A DNA stretch of 64,000 nt from Haplosporangium gracile (lineage: Eukaryota > Mortierellomycota > Mortierellomycetes > Mortierellales > Mortierellaceae), in contig JAAAUF010000001.1 in the NCBI GenBank assembly GCA_015499985.1, positions 156,570-220,569 on the forward strand, written 5' to 3'. The position numbers and the translations under genes are program-made. How positions within the stretch are numbered: position 1 is the stretch's first letter; each line of letters begins with the position of its first letter. The notes beneath the pieces are model-generated. The model was given only the letters and a program-made list of their open reading frames with translations. It made no database searches and was not told where the DNA came from. Below, piece by piece: positions 26,115-38,971 of this stretch.

Positions 26115-29100
26115 ATGGAAAGCGCTCAGACCTTCTTTAAGAGTGGTCCTATGTAACTCCCAAGAAAAATAAAAAAATAAGGAATGACATTCACATTCTA
26201 CTCGTCCGCTCATGGCACTCATGGACAACACTCGTCTCCCTTCTGGCAACTTTCGTATATAGGTCGGCGCTTTTCGACACGGACGTGGAGGCTGCGACGC
26301 TGGTACCAGGTAACTAAAGTTGCCCCCACCAAACCCACACCCATACACCTCTTCAACCACGTTTCAGCACAGCCACTGTCAGCTACCCAACCCAGACAGG
26401 GATAGGGACAGGAGTAGGACAGGAAGAGTCAGTCTTTTCTCTTGTTGATGTTCATGGTCCACGCCCAGCGTTTATTTTTTATTTTTTTATTTTGTTCAAT
26501 GGATCCTGACAACTTTATTGAGCTTTGTGTCGGCGGTCTTCTCCTCCATGATCGTTAAAGGGTGAACCGAGCTCCATCTCCACGTTCTCTTCCTTGCAGT
26601 CCTATCCCCTTCACTCTTTCTTTGCATGACTTGCAATTGTCAGCCTCATCAACCCTTTTTATATCTCCTCTTGGGAAAAATCTCAACAACTCTCCTTTCC
26701 TTTTGAGCATATCCCTTCGGTCATCATCGTACATATAAAGATGTGCCGCATAAAGGAGTAAAGTTGAACAATTGAATCCATCCATTAACACGCTTAGGTG
26801 CGCGTTCCATTGGGACGGGATTCAATTCACATGTCTCTCTGTCTGCCTGATAGGTCACCAGGCAGCCAACAACTCGACGGGCCTGAAGACACAACTTGCC
26901 ATTTCGACACTTATTGGTCTAAGTTCTTTTCTGGCATTCTGTTTCCTGCGGACTCGGTGGACCGTCATCTTTGCCCCCCGGACAAAGTTACGAAGGTAAC
27001 CTTGTATGCCTGGCTGTTATTCTTTGCTTGAATATTATGCTTTCTGCTTACTTTGTGCATGCATGAACGAAATACGTCTGTGTGGTAGTCCTCTCTCATG
27101 CAACAACGCTTGAACTTTTGTTAACACAGAAATGAAGAGTCAATTCGACAAGGAGAAAAACACCAGTCCAGACCCAATGAAGAGATAATAATCATTCTCC
27201 CGTGGTTACACTTTCCCCTTTTCCATGTGCAACAAACAAACAAACAAACAAAACACCAAAAAAAAAAAAAAAAAATAGACACACGCCTCCACCACTCTTA
27301 CCGACATTCTTTGGATGGATCCCTCAACTGCTACGGATCCCAGAGTCCGATGTGTTGAACTGTGTCGGTCTGGATGCTGCCATGGTAAGTAATCGTAACA
27401 AAGAACAGGACCGTTATCATCATAGGAAATCTTTGAACAAATGCATAAAAAAATGGAAATAGATGCAGTAACACCTTCATCTCTTCCACGTTAATAGATG
27501 TTGCGGTTCTTTACAATGTCGCTCAAGCTGTTCGCAGTATGCCTCGTTCCTGGAATTTTGATCGTCTGGCCTGTCAACAGCTACTCGACAAACGACGGGC
27601 GACTTCCAACAGACCCAGACGATGACATCGGCAGCGATGACAACCCCTCCCTTCCTGGCTCAGTGCCGCGGCCAGGTACTTCACTCTTATATCTTTTCAC
27701 CCAGTTTACGTTCACCTGGATATTCTCTCTCTTGACCCTCTACTCGATCTGGCACACATACGAGGGTTACATCGCTGTCCGCCGGCGTTACCTGTTGAAG
27801 CGCCACAGGGCCATCGTGAACAGGACAGTCATGGTGGTCGGATTACCGGCGCATCTGCAAAGCGACCGGTCCCTAGCGACATTTTACGAATCTTTGGGCG
27901 TGGGCACGGTCGAGAGTGCCCATGTCTGCCGCCATGTTACGACTTTGAAACGACTGATTGAGCAGCGAGCTCGTGCTTTGCGGCACTTGGAGATCACCTA
28001 TACTCGATACTACGGCAACCCTTCAGGGCGATCGGACTATGACCCCGATGCTCTTTTGGCTGAAAACGATATGACGGCAGACGATAACCAGGCAGAAAAT
28101 TCTCAGCGAGCGAACAGGGGTTCTATCATGGAAATTGATGAAGGATACAGTCTTGTGCGCGCGAGTAGCATCAAGAAGCGACCGACGATGCGACTTGGAT
28201 TTATGGGAATCTTTGGCAGGAAGGTGGACAAGATAGACCATTACCGGGAGGTGTTTGCGACACTCGACAAGGCTGTTCAAAAGATGCGTCTGTCACGCGT
28301 CTATGCGACCACCAGCATTGGCTTTGTTACCTTTGAGGAGATGCATGCTGCAGTAAGTTTCACTGATCGACATTTTATTTTGTGAGTGCCAAAGATTAAG
28401 ATGATCAGCTGTATTAGGGTTCCAAGGATGCACCACTAAAAGCACCAACTCTTCGTTCCCATCTTATGATACAATGATACAATGGTACAATAGCAAATCT
28501 TGGCGCAGACAGTCAACACCCAGGAGACACTGTCATGCGAGACATTCATGGCGCCAGAGCCTCGCGATGTCTACTGGGACAATCTCAATCTCCCTCCCAG
28601 CGAACTCGGTGTCCGGACCATTGTCATCAACGCCGTCGTCTTTATGCTCGTGTTCTTCTGGGCAGGTCCCGTCGGTGTCTTCTCCTCCTTCCTCAATCTC
28701 GACTCCCTCGACAGAATCTTCCCAGGAATCTCCAAGATCGCAGACATGAGTCCGATCCTCAAGTCGCTGATTCAAGGTTTTCTCCCCACAGTCGGTGTCA
28801 TCATCTTCCTTGCCGTCGTGCCCAGGATCTTACTCTCGCTCTGTCGTCAACAAGGGATTCAATCACACTCGGAAATCGCCCGGTCGCTTTATAACAAGTA
28901 CTTTACGTTTATCCTGTTCAACGTTGTCCTGGTGTTCACCATTGTCGGAACTTGGGCCCAGGCTGTCAACAAGGTCTACCACAACGTCGGAGAATTGGCC
29001 CTCCTTTTGGCCCAGTCCTTGCCACGCGTCGCACCCTTCTTTGTCAACTATACCATTCTTCGAGGTATTGGTCTGTTCCCAATGCAGCTGCTTCAGCTGG

Positions 29101-30755
29101 CCGAGATCGTGAACTTGACCATCCAGAAGCTCTTCTCCAGGACCCCTCGTGACTATGCCGAAGCCCGTGCCCCACCAGAGCTCCCCTACGGTGTCGTCTA
29201 CTCGAACGCGACTTTGGTATTTGTGGTGATCTTGATCTACTCTTGCATCAAACCTATTGTCCTTGTCTTTGGTGTCATCTATTTTGCGGTCGGCTACCTG
29301 GTCTTCAAGTACCAGCTTCTCTATGTCTACTTCCATCCCAACGAGTCTGGTGGACAGATCTGGCCCATGGTCTACAACCGTCTAACATTGGGCCTGATTA
29401 CATTCCAAGTGACCATGCTGGGTCTTTTTATGCTGAAGCAGGCATATTTCTTTGGCATCCTATTGGCGCCTCTGCCGGCGGGTACTGTTTGGTTTTGGTA
29501 TTGGACCACAAACGCCTACCATCTGACGGCGCGCCATGTCCCTCTGGAGCTCATGAGACTTCACCAGGACGAAGAGGACTTTGAGGATAATCTTGAAGAC
29601 GTGCAGGGCGAGGGTCAGGAAGATCAGGATGATTATCGCAACAACCATGGATTGTTGGCGGAGTTGGGATCTAAGGCTGCGCCTCCTAGAAGCAACGGTC
29701 TTGGTTATATTGCAGTCGACACGATGAACAAAAAGCCAATGACACCGGCAGCAGCGGCGGCGCCGAAACGACTGAGTCTCAGCAATGGTGTGACGGAGAT
29801 CAGGACTCAGTCAGGAGGAGCAGCAGTCATTACGCCTGGTGGTTCGAAGCGCAAGATACCCAAGAGTGTGGTGGACGAGGATGACTACCAGGCGATTCCG
29901 GACCGATTCACGGATTACCGACAGCCACCGATGACTCTGTACCCGGGTGTTTTGAACTCTGGAATGCGACATTACCAACATCCAGCATTTGCAGGACCGC
30001 TCCCGACATTATGGTTACCACTCAAGAAGGGTAGTGCTAGAGGCGGACCTGACAGCAAGCGCAAATCGGTGCTGATTGATGAGGAGATTCGGGCCGAGAA
30101 CAGTGGCAGCCGTGTTGCGGGAATACTGGATGCAAGTCAGCCTCGGACGTATGATGAGGGCGATAACTTGGCGGGCGGAGGTCAGGATGAGGAAGATCTT
30201 GTCAGTACGACGAGTACTAAAGGTATTGATATCCGCCGTCAGTCCATGTCTGTCAGTGCTGCTAGTAATGAGGTTGGTGGTGGCGGTATGCTACCGGAAG
30301 AACCGGATTCGATGAGGGCGATTGAAACGTTGATCACGGACGACGACAACTCGAGTGATGTGACTGGAGGTCCTAGTCGACCCGAGTCTCCTACCACAAC
30401 GGCTGCCAATGCAGCGACCGAGGATCTGGAGAACAACAACAACAGCGCGCCCAAGCGTAACCCGGCTGTGGAGGGCATCAGTGATGTGTACTATCACCAT
30501 CCGGAGAGGAGACTGTCGTCTGCCAGTTCCACGTCGGCAATGCGATTGGCAGCAGTCGCATCAGTAATGGGGACTAGTCCGAGTAGCGGGCCTCCTAGGT
30601 CGTTGCCTGCGCGTGGATCTCGAACCAGTATGCTGGGTAGACAGTCGTTCTCGCAGTCGCCTCCTCCTCCTCCCCCTTCTGTGCTGCAAGGTGGACAGCA
30701 GCAGCGGCAGCAGCAGGTTCCTGCCTCTGCGCCCCCTGGTCTTCGACGTTTATGA
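26115..30755 (+). CDS. CSC1: CSC1/OSCA/TMEM63-family calcium-permeable channel (RSN1-like)
   Basis: Osmosensitive or mechanically gated cation channel family of the plasma membrane. Six exons: 26115-26152, 26263-26309, 26854-26995, 27279-27384, 27498-28352 and 28509-30755, 1144 aa. Phases 2, 1, 2, 0 and 0 agree across all junctions. The start ATG sits in a CACCATGG context. The N-terminal part has NSTGLKTQL followed by a membrane segment and IFAPRTKLRR, then FFGWIPQLL and a second segment. The cytosolic domain (about 190-420) contains RTVMVVGLP and GFVTFEEMHAA. The 7-TM core follows (PEPRDVYWDNL, then FLPTVGVIIFLAVVPRIL, CIKPIVLVFGVIYFAVGYLVFKYQLLYVY). The last 350 or so residues are a polar, low-complexity Ser/Pro/Gln-rich tail, presumably cytosolic and regulatory. 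The two short N-terminal exons are inferred from phase and family fit. Confidence 0.9.
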
Positions 30756-31136
30756 ACCTTTCATTCTCTTTTTCGTTCTTTTGATGATACGAACAAAAAA
30801 AAACATAAACACGAGTTGCAGAAACAACAACAACAGACAACAGCAGCAACAGTTGAACCATGAGGATGGGAGGCATGTAGAAGTCGCGTGTGTTTCGTTT
30901 CTATTTGTTCCTGAGAATGCCGGAGGGCGGGTAAGAAGATTTTTGTTCTCCTTTTTCCTGTATGGCCTCCCTGTGTCCAAGCATCGCAGGCGGGCAACAT
31001 CCAGCTCCCTTCTGTCGAATGACAGTCACCTTACTGGTTGCGATAAGATGACATTGTTGGGGAGCTCGTATTCTTTTTCCCGACTCTTTCTTTTTCTTAT
31101 TCTCCCCACTCCTTTCTCATACACACTTCATCAGCC

Positions 31137-31397
31137 ATGTCCTCTGCAGCTCCTGTCGTCGCACAATCCGCCTTCCAAAAGTTCTTGAACCACCCCGCTG
31201 GTAAATAATACCACCCACTTCTCACTCTCTGTCTCTTCATTGGCATCTCACCGAGACTCTTTGACATACCATAGCAGGCAGCAGAGACTTACACCGGGAG
31301 GAAAAGGAGAAAAAAAATAATTATGATTCGTTTGGAGACGGGATGACGATTGGTCTTTGGACCGTTAAATATAACAAGCAGGATTTTCAACAAGCAG

Positions 31398-31428
<31 letters not shown>

Positions 31429-32653
31429 CGACATCATCTCGTCGTCAAAGGAGTGTACACACAACCTCACAAATACAAAGAGACTCTTACTGGTTTGCTG
31501 TGTAAATGAGACAAAGCAGTGATTTCAATAATAACATTCTTCCCTACCTCCACGGAAAAAATACAAACATACACACGGCACAACAATTCTTGCGCAACCA
31601 GACGAAACACAAGACAGGTTTTGCGGAGGAAAAGAGATAATGCATCGTTTACATCTCTAACGTTAGTGTCTTTCTCTCTCTTCTAATGATAATATAGGTC
31701 CCAAGACCATTCACTTCTGGGCTCCCGCTGCCAAGTGGGTACGTTCATAACAATGCATTTTTTTTTGTCGTCGATACGCGTTATTGGACCAGCGAGAATG
31801 TTATTGTTCTTGGAATGGAGTCAATGAAGCAATTGCACCTCCGTGATAGCCGTTTCTTTGTGTCTTGGCTTCAAGTCGGACTATCGGGAGACCAGGGGCT
31901 ACGCAGGAATGACGACGATACATCACACCTCAGATTGTGAACAGCAGGAGCAGGAGTGGCAGCAACGGAAATACGAGTCGCAGTTCAATGCTATGTCATT
32001 GCGCTCAAATCAACAAGGGATCACAGGACATCGTGCTCTAAAGGGCCTGGCGTCATGGATCTACTTGTTCATGCGCGCAGGATGACAGCGTGTAGCTGAA
32101 TGATATCTGGGAATAAAAAACCCAAGGAAAGGAAGAAGGGATTTCCCTTTCTTTGCCAGAAAACCGAGAAATTGACGATTGGTTTTGTGCTTTTCGTCAT
32201 GATTGTTCCTCCATCTAGGCTTTGGTCGGTGCTGGTATTGGTGATTTGAGCCGTCCCGCTGAGAACTTGTCCCTTTCCCAGAACGTTGGTAAGTTTTTCT
32301 TTTTCTTTTTCTCCACCACCAAAACAAGAAAACATCAAAAAACCAACTCATTTTGCACTGTAACAGGAAACAGAAGAGCGTGAACGTGGGATTTTAAGGC
32401 GCTTTGTAAATTACGAACGAAAAGCGCTCCTTTCACTAACGTTTTGATATTTTCTCCTTAATTATATATATCAGCCTTGGCTGCTACTGGATTGATCTGG
32501 TCGAGATACTCGTTGGTCATTATCCCCAAGAACTATAGCTTGTTCACCGTCAACCTCTTTGTCGCCGCCACCGGATTGACCCAGCTCTACCGTATCTTTG
32601 ATTACCGCCAGGGATTGAAGAAGGCCGAGGAAAAGCCTGCCGTTGCCCAGTAA
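31137..32653 (+). CDS. MPC2: Mitochondrial pyruvate carrier subunit 2
   Basis: Inner-membrane subunit that, with MPC1, imports pyruvate into mitochondria. Four exons: 31137-31200, 31698-31738, 32219-32288 and 32475-32653, 117 aa, the usual MPC2 size. Signatures are GPKTIHFWAPAAKW, GDLSRPAENLSLSQN, ATGLIWSRYSLVIIPKNY and VNLFVAATGLTQLYRI. The RPAEKLS-like and ATGLIWSRYS motifs mark MPC2 rather than MPC1. Introns are long for so short a gene (497, 480 and 186 nt). The partner MPC1 is not in this window. The gene converges with the MINDY gene, with 257 bp between stop codons. Confidence 0.95.
31398..31422. repeat. A25 homopolymer inside MPC2 intron 1
   Basis: Uninterrupted run of 25 A within the 497-nt first intron. 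Confidence 0.95.
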
Positions 32654-32910
32654 ATCAGTTCTTATAAAAATTCTCTTCATAAATTACCCTTCACTCTTCC
32701 CTCCTCCTCCTCCTCCTCCTCTTGTTCATAAATAAGCACAAATCTGCACTAGATATATCATAATCAGGGCACATTTTTCGAAACTTGTGAATGTTATTTT
32801 AATTAGCTTACAAAACTGAAGACCGGCCATAGCATATCAAAAAGAGAGTGAGAGAGAGAGATGAGGGGAGAGAATGAGACAAAGACATTGAAAAGAAAAG
32901 GAAGGGGTTG

Positions 32911-33434
32911 CTATTGAATGATGCACTTCTCCTTGCTCTTGCGGCTACTGCTGTCACTTGGGACCCGTTGACGGTTATGGCCTTGACCCGGGGCAGTGCT
33001 CTGAGCACTCTGCTGAGGCCGTTGCTGTTGCGGCTGATGCTGTTGTTGTGTCTGTGGGTATGGCTGTTGCTGTTGCTGTTGCTGATGCGGTTGTTGATAC
33101 TGCAATTGAGGCGACTGACCATATAGATGCTGAGGGACACCATTACTATTATAGTTGGTATAAGGATCCGCATTTGATGGCAAGGTCGGATAAGTGTGCG
33201 TATTCTTGAGAGCATTCAACTGCTGGTGATGCTGGTATTGCTGCTGTTGTGCCTGCAATTGCTGTTGGTCACTGGCGAGATACTCTTGATGTAATCTGGC
33301 CGCCATCTGTTCGTCGGTCTCGTATGCTTGGTCCTGGAGCGAGAGGTAGGTGCCTCCATTGTTGGAATCGTTGATCTGGCTCAATCTGTAGTTCCCATGT
33401 TGAGCAGGGCGGTTGCTGCTGCTACTACTACTGC

Positions 33435-33480
<46 letters not shown>

Positions 33481-36382
33481 GCTGTTATTATTGTTGTTTC
33501 CAAGCTGCTGGGAAGTGCGACTCTTGGACTTTTGAAGCCGCCTAGCCTCCTCTTCCTCTTCTTGTTGCTGCAGTTGCAATGCCAGTGCGAAACTATCGAA
33601 ATGGTAAAAAAAAACGGACCATTATTAGAAAATGACACATCGCGACAAAGTCCATCCCGTAATCACAGAAAAAAGCAAATTCAAATAACAGGCTTACTCT
33701 TCGTCTCCACCGCCGTCGCCTAGTGCGGAGCTATTTGACTCGAGAGGTTGGTTGTTGCGTGCATAGTCTCCAACCTCCAAAGCACCATGTCGGAAAAGTC
33801 CATCCAGGAAATCTCCAGCTCCGTCAATATCGATCAGCGACTCCCAGACAATGGAAAGTTCATGTGCCAGACTCTGGTCCGTGACAAGGGTATAAAGAGT
33901 GCCGTCCATCGGGTTCTTGAAAAGCGTGCAAAACTACACGTATAATTTCGAGAGAAATTATTACTAACAAAGTAGCTTCATATTGCGCATGAAGAGTGCA
34001 GAATTCAGCAAGCAAAGGAATAAGAAAAGGAAGGAGCTCTTACGTGGTTGTTCCTGAAGAAGGCACAGAGGTGGCCTTCAGGCAAACTCTCTTGCAGGAC
34101 ATGAAGTCCATAGTGCGTCAGCTGTGACTTGGTGGTGTTCATAAACTCCTGCACTACCAATGCCTGTCGAATCTTTTCATTTTTTGACACAGTGTCGGAT
34201 CCACCTGTGGTCGTGCGAGTACGCTCTGAAGGCATATTGGAAGGTGATATTGGCGTAATATTTCCCGACAAGTCCTCAACGACCAATCCTCCTCCCGCAT
34301 CATCTCCACTGACAATACACTCTACCGCCTTGTTGTAGCTGGTGATTCCCGCAGGCCCGTCTACCAACGTATACATGGGAGTGTCAATCACGGGGCTGAC
34401 AATCCATCCGTGCACCAGTTCCACACCAAAGGTATGGAACAGTCCGAGCTCTGCAGTTGGCTCAAATCCACGAATAGACTTGAAGTACACATTGACGTCC
34501 AATCCATGCTCCAAGTGAGGCAGCAAGCGAAGGGCTGACTCAATCTCAAGGCGGGACTTGGCCTTCTCGGCCTCGACATGTTCACCGACACGTCTTGTCG
34601 CTGAAGACGATGCGCCAGACTCGGAGGAGTCCTCGTTCAAGAGATAGTCCGCCAACAGTTCAAGGAGATGGTCGTACCCAATGGTTGGGCGATCGTATGG
34701 TCGTATAGCAACCTTACCCTGCAAAATCAGCGTGTTACATAGGGCCAGCAATGGGCATGGTCCATTCTCTATTATAAGAATACAACGATCAGTTGATCTT
34801 CTGTGTTAGTTGCAAAGCAGAGCAAAACAAAGCAAAGAAAAGCAAAACAAAGTACCGCATCAATGCTCAAATTGCGCCAACGTGCCACATCCTCCTGTGG
34901 TATCGTACCATTTTGTGTGATGATCTTGATGCGCTTTTCGATACCTGTCGCAGGATCAATCCAGTCGATAGGTTTGAGAACATATTGGTTTACTGGCTTT
35001 GGCTCCCTTGACAAGGATGTCCTGAATTGTGACGTTCCTGTTGTAGTCGCTGTTGTGGCTGCAGGTAACGAGCCTACTGGCACAGCAGCGGCAGGGGCAG
35101 ATGTGTTGACTGATGGTACCGGAGACAGGGTCGCCACTGAGTTTGCATCCGACGTGGCAACTCCCGAGAATCCTGAAGCCCTATCATCCAACACAGTTGC
35201 TGTCTGGGTATATGCTGGTGGAGGAGGCAGCTCTGGTGGGACGAGGGACGAGGCAGAGACTTCTTCGCATTGTTGCTGTTGTTGTTGCTGTTGCTGTTGT
35301 GCCGTTGTGGATGTGCGTGCGGGCAGGTCGGGGGCGGAGTCCAGTGCCACTGCTACAGCGGAAAGTGAAAAGGGATCTTCATCGGGGAGTTGTAGAGGGG
35401 GACGAGAGGTCAAGGACGGGGTGGCCGAAAGGGAGGGTGAAACCGAGGGGCTACGTCTGAATGGGTTGGTAGAGACAGGCGAAGGCGGAGAGTTGCCCTG
35501 CGAGTCTGACTGTGGATGGTAAATAATGTTGTTGATATCGGTGACCGGCATGTTGCTGTTGTTGTCTGAGGTTGTATCCTGCTGCTGTTGCTGCTGGTCG
35601 CCGACGGTGTGGCGATGCTTTTGGTTGTTATTGTCGTTGTCGTTGTTATTGTTGAGAGTGCCGTTGGTGTTTGAGTCGAGGGAGAGTGTGTGAATAAAGA
35701 TAAAGAGATAGGGCACGAAGAAAAACAAGGAGAAAATAAATAAAAAAAAGGGTCAGAGGGTTTTTCTTTTTCTTATTTCATTCTTTGTTTGCCTGCTTGC
35801 TTCCTTTTCGCTCGGCTTCCACAACACACACACGAACACACGCACGAGAATCATGGTTCAAACAAAAGAAAAAGAGTTCGTGGGCTGTTGGGCTGTTGCA
35901 TTTTTTCTGTGTTTTCCTTCGTTTCCTTTTCCTTCTCCCTTGTAATGAAGGCGACACAACAATAGCCCTTGTTGCCAAGAATTCACTCCGACTATTGGGA
36001 CAGATTCTGTTCCTGTGCAAGTCGACAGTGACATCGACGACGCACTGACAGGACAGGAGTAATTGTAGCAGCAGCACATATACAACAGCAAAAGTAGAAA
36101 GAGCACCAACAGCCACGTCGTCTATGTGTGTACCTTGTCCGCGGGTCCGACTCCGGTAGATCCTGGTCCTAGGCGATCGATAGCAGGAACAGACAGGCTG
36201 TCAGCTTTGTCCCGCTGGACCCTGTCCTTGCCCTTGTCCTTATCGGAGCTGGGTGTCTGGGCCAAGGGTGCTGCGCTCGCTGGTCGTGCTGGTAGTGGTG
36301 GCGTGTGGTTATTCTCATGGGCGGTATGGACGGGAAAAGAGTGTTCGCTGTTATTGTTGCTGGTATCTTTTCCTGAGGACAT
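32911..36382 (-). CDS. MINDY-family (FAM63-like) Lys48-specific deubiquitinase
   Basis: Cysteine protease that trims Lys48-linked ubiquitin chains. Exons in transcript order: 36382-36134, about 35617-34909, 34768-34044, 33933-33698 and 33592-32911, about 866 aa. The catalytic domain starts at YVLKPIDWI. Splicing AATG|GTACGA to ATAG|AGAATGG restores ITQNENGPCPLLALCNTL, with the nucleophile Cys at about 324. The catalytic His ends the third exon (LCAFFRNNH, about 561), followed by FCTLFK, LYTLVTDQSL and VWESLIDIDG. After the domain comes DEDFALALQLQ, then a Gln/Asn/Ser tail with poly-Asn, ending KEKCIIQ, a CaaX-like tail. The second exon's acceptor is uncertain: phase-0 AGs at 35,618 and 35,594 both work, and translation could instead begin at an internal MPVTDI. 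The first 300 residues are disordered Pro/Ser/Gln-rich sequence. Confidence 0.88.
33435..33501. repeat. GTT/AAC microsatellite encoding poly-Asn in the MINDY-like protein
   Basis: A near-perfect GTT array on the plus strand is read as AAC on the coding strand, giving about sixteen Asn followed by a Ser run. Confidence 0.9.
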
Positions 36383-36683
36383 GTTATGAATGCGAATGTG
36401 TATGTGTGTATAAGTGTATGTGTAAGTGTGTCTGTGTCTTAGAGATGAAAAGGTGAATGAGCAAGAAGTAGAGAGTGTGGAGTACGTGTGCGTGTGGGCG
36501 GTGTGGGAGGGAAAAAAATACAAGACGCGCGTTACGTCGGCTTTGTTGCAGCTCTTCAAACCCACCACACGATGACGGTGACACGAATTTCCAAGGGTTC
36601 AGTTAGCAATTTTACCCGCATAGTCAGGATGCATCATTCAGACAAGAAGAATACAAACGCTACCTGGTGGGCTATGGAAAAAA

Positions 36684-38971
36684 TCATCGGTGCGTACGAT
36701 TGAACATGTACGACACTCGTGAGGGATCGCCCAGGAAGGACCGCGCCCACTCCACTGCATCGAGATATACCGCCGGACAGTTGTCAACACAGACTCGCTC
36801 AAGTCCTTGTCCACGTGCATCCACAAGGGCCTTCAATCCCAATCCCGTCACCTTTCCGCAGCTCGACAAGTTCACCATCTCAATCTTAGGGCAGTGGTCC
36901 TTGATCGTATGGAACACTTTGTCCGTCACGCTCATGTAACCCGCACACTCCACTCGGACGAGTTCACTGCCGCAGCTCGAGATGGCCTGACACAGTCCTT
37001 GCTCAAAGACACGTCCGCATTTGTTCAGGATCAAAGTATGAAGCCGTGGTAGAGGATGGGTCGCCAAGAACGAGAGACTCTGGCATGTGAGGTATGGTGA
37101 AGAACTGAGATCCAGCATCCTGAGTGAACTCGACCAACCGCGACGGTCCGATCCTAATTCTCCCTGTCCTGCTGCGATCAATTGAATGGTTGCGTCCGAA
37201 ACTCCCTTACAGAACGGCATCTGCAGACTCTCCAGGTGAGGGATCCCCTCAACCCAACGTTGCAACACCCAGATGACCGCTTCGTCGTTCGATGTCTCGA
37301 TAGAGTCCGTGTACAGGTGCTTCAGCTGCGTCAATTTAGATAAACCTTCAAGGGCCTCGATACCTTTGGGTCTCATCGTTCGAATGTCCAGCACAACAAG
37401 ATTTGGGAACCGCTCCACCATCGCGTCAATCCCCTCCTTGGAAAACGCCGTCTCCCACCGACCAATGATCAGCTTCTTCATGTTGGGCAGAGACACGTTA
37501 CAGTTCTTCATCATACAAGCCTCTGTGATTCGACACTCTGAAATATCCAGTTCCTCCAGATTCGGACAACGTTCAATGGCCGATACCACCGCACCATCCA
37601 TCACTCCGAAACAACCATGCAAATCGAGAACGCGCAGTCTGGGCGTGAGGGACCAGAATTGTGAGAATTCTTGCTCGTAAATCTTTGAATTCATCCTGAG
37701 CGAAAGTATTTCCAATGACGCGGATCGTTTGACCCTGCCAAGTTGTGAGAGCAATCCTGAGGTGATCTGTTGCGCACATCCGAGCCACAATGCCTTGGGT
37801 GGAGCATACTTGACCAACTGCAGTACAGTTTTGTTGATGACCTTGTTGTTGGTTTCCTGATCGGGCTGGGTGGGCAGGAACATTGCATGGGTGGGGAGCT
37901 GGACTGCTGTCGGTACACATTTGACGAGCTCGATAGAGTACCAGAAATGTCGAACAGAACCGAGATATGTCATCCACTTTTTGCTGATGGTCAGGCATCG
38001 AACCCGCTGCGTGAATGTCAAGCTGTCGAAGATCGCCATGATCAACTCGAACGGTAGTTTATCCATTGGGTCCAGAACACGCGTTTCTCTCTATGTATAA
38101 GCAAAGTGGCAGAGACAGTTAGACTTTGGCATCGTGCATTTTGTGTACCCTCATGGCAAAGAATGAAATGTACCTTGATCAGTTCTTCCAGCCTCACAGT
38201 CATCTCGGCAGCCATTCGTTCAAGTATCTATAGTAAAGCAAGCAGTGCGGATTTGTTAGCAAAGCTGCTTTTAGAAGCCTAAACCACGCGGTTAATTAAT
38301 TATGTCCACAAATGTCTGTCGCAATGTTTACCTCGTAGTCCTTTGATCCTTTTGTACATCGCTCCACTCCAGCAACATAAATTTTTGTGGCTGCTCTGAT
38401 GTTCTGCTGTAACCTTAGAGTCTTTCCTGCACGAAGATAGCCCTACAAAAGATTGATAACAAAGCAATAAGCATAATCGCGTTCCGTGAACATTCTGCTC
38501 TCAACAAAAAATAGTTTCTTCCTGGTTTGCAAGATAAGATACCGCATAGATCGTGACCACTCTCACCTTTGGGTTCAGAGGAAATGTCCGAATCATAGCT
38601 TTGGCGTCGTCGAGGGCTTTGTCCAACTGACCGAGTTTCTCGTAAGATGCAGCCCGGCTATCGAGGAGATTGATATCCTTGGGTGCCATTGCCAGCGCAC
38701 GCGTGAGGAACTGCAAAGCAGCAGCAAAGTCCTTTTGAGAGAACGCACTCCTGGCAAGTTGGACCAGATCATTGACAGGGACAGTCTCGACTTGCCTGAT
38801 GGCTTGGGCTATCAAAGGCTGTCGGTTCAGTGATCCTGCGGGCTGCAGCAGTGGCGACTGCCGAGCGGCGGTTGCGGTATTGGTGGATCGAGCGTATGGC
38901 AGCGTCCGTTGCTGTTTGAGTGCATGGGTCGAGGGGGCTTTGTTGCCACTGTTGTTGCTGCTGTTGTTCAT
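36684..38971 (-). CDS. TPR / F-box / leucine-rich-repeat protein, Dia2/Pof3 type
   Basis: Probable substrate receptor of an SCF ubiquitin ligase. Exons in transcript order: 38971-38567, 38442-38332, 38227-38174 and 38090-36684, all phase 0, 658 aa. The N-terminus (about 60-170) has TPR sequence: LARSAFSQKDFAAALQFLTRA, then DSRAASYEKLGQLDKALDDA, then GYLRAGKTLRLQQN. The F-box is near 199-235 (LPFELIMAIFDSLTF...ISKKWMTYL). LRRs fill the rest, with repeats such as LRVLDLHGCFGVMDG, LEELDISECRITEA and LRMLDLSSSPYLT. This order is that of yeast Dia2 and fission yeast Pof3, which act in replication-linked genome stability; that role here is inference from architecture. It diverges from TPI across 392 bp. 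Confidence 0.88.

Noticed and set aside
34803..35522. 239-codon plus-strand ORF
   Set aside because: It is antisense to the Ser/Pro/Gln-rich exon of the MINDY-like gene; its Cys and Val runs mirror CAG/GTT repeats.
34772..35728. Hydrophobic MFFFVPYLFIFIHTLSL start for the MINDY-like protein
   Set aside because: That reading is the pyrimidine-rich end of the preceding intron; the upstream exon at 36,134-36,382 joins in frame past it.
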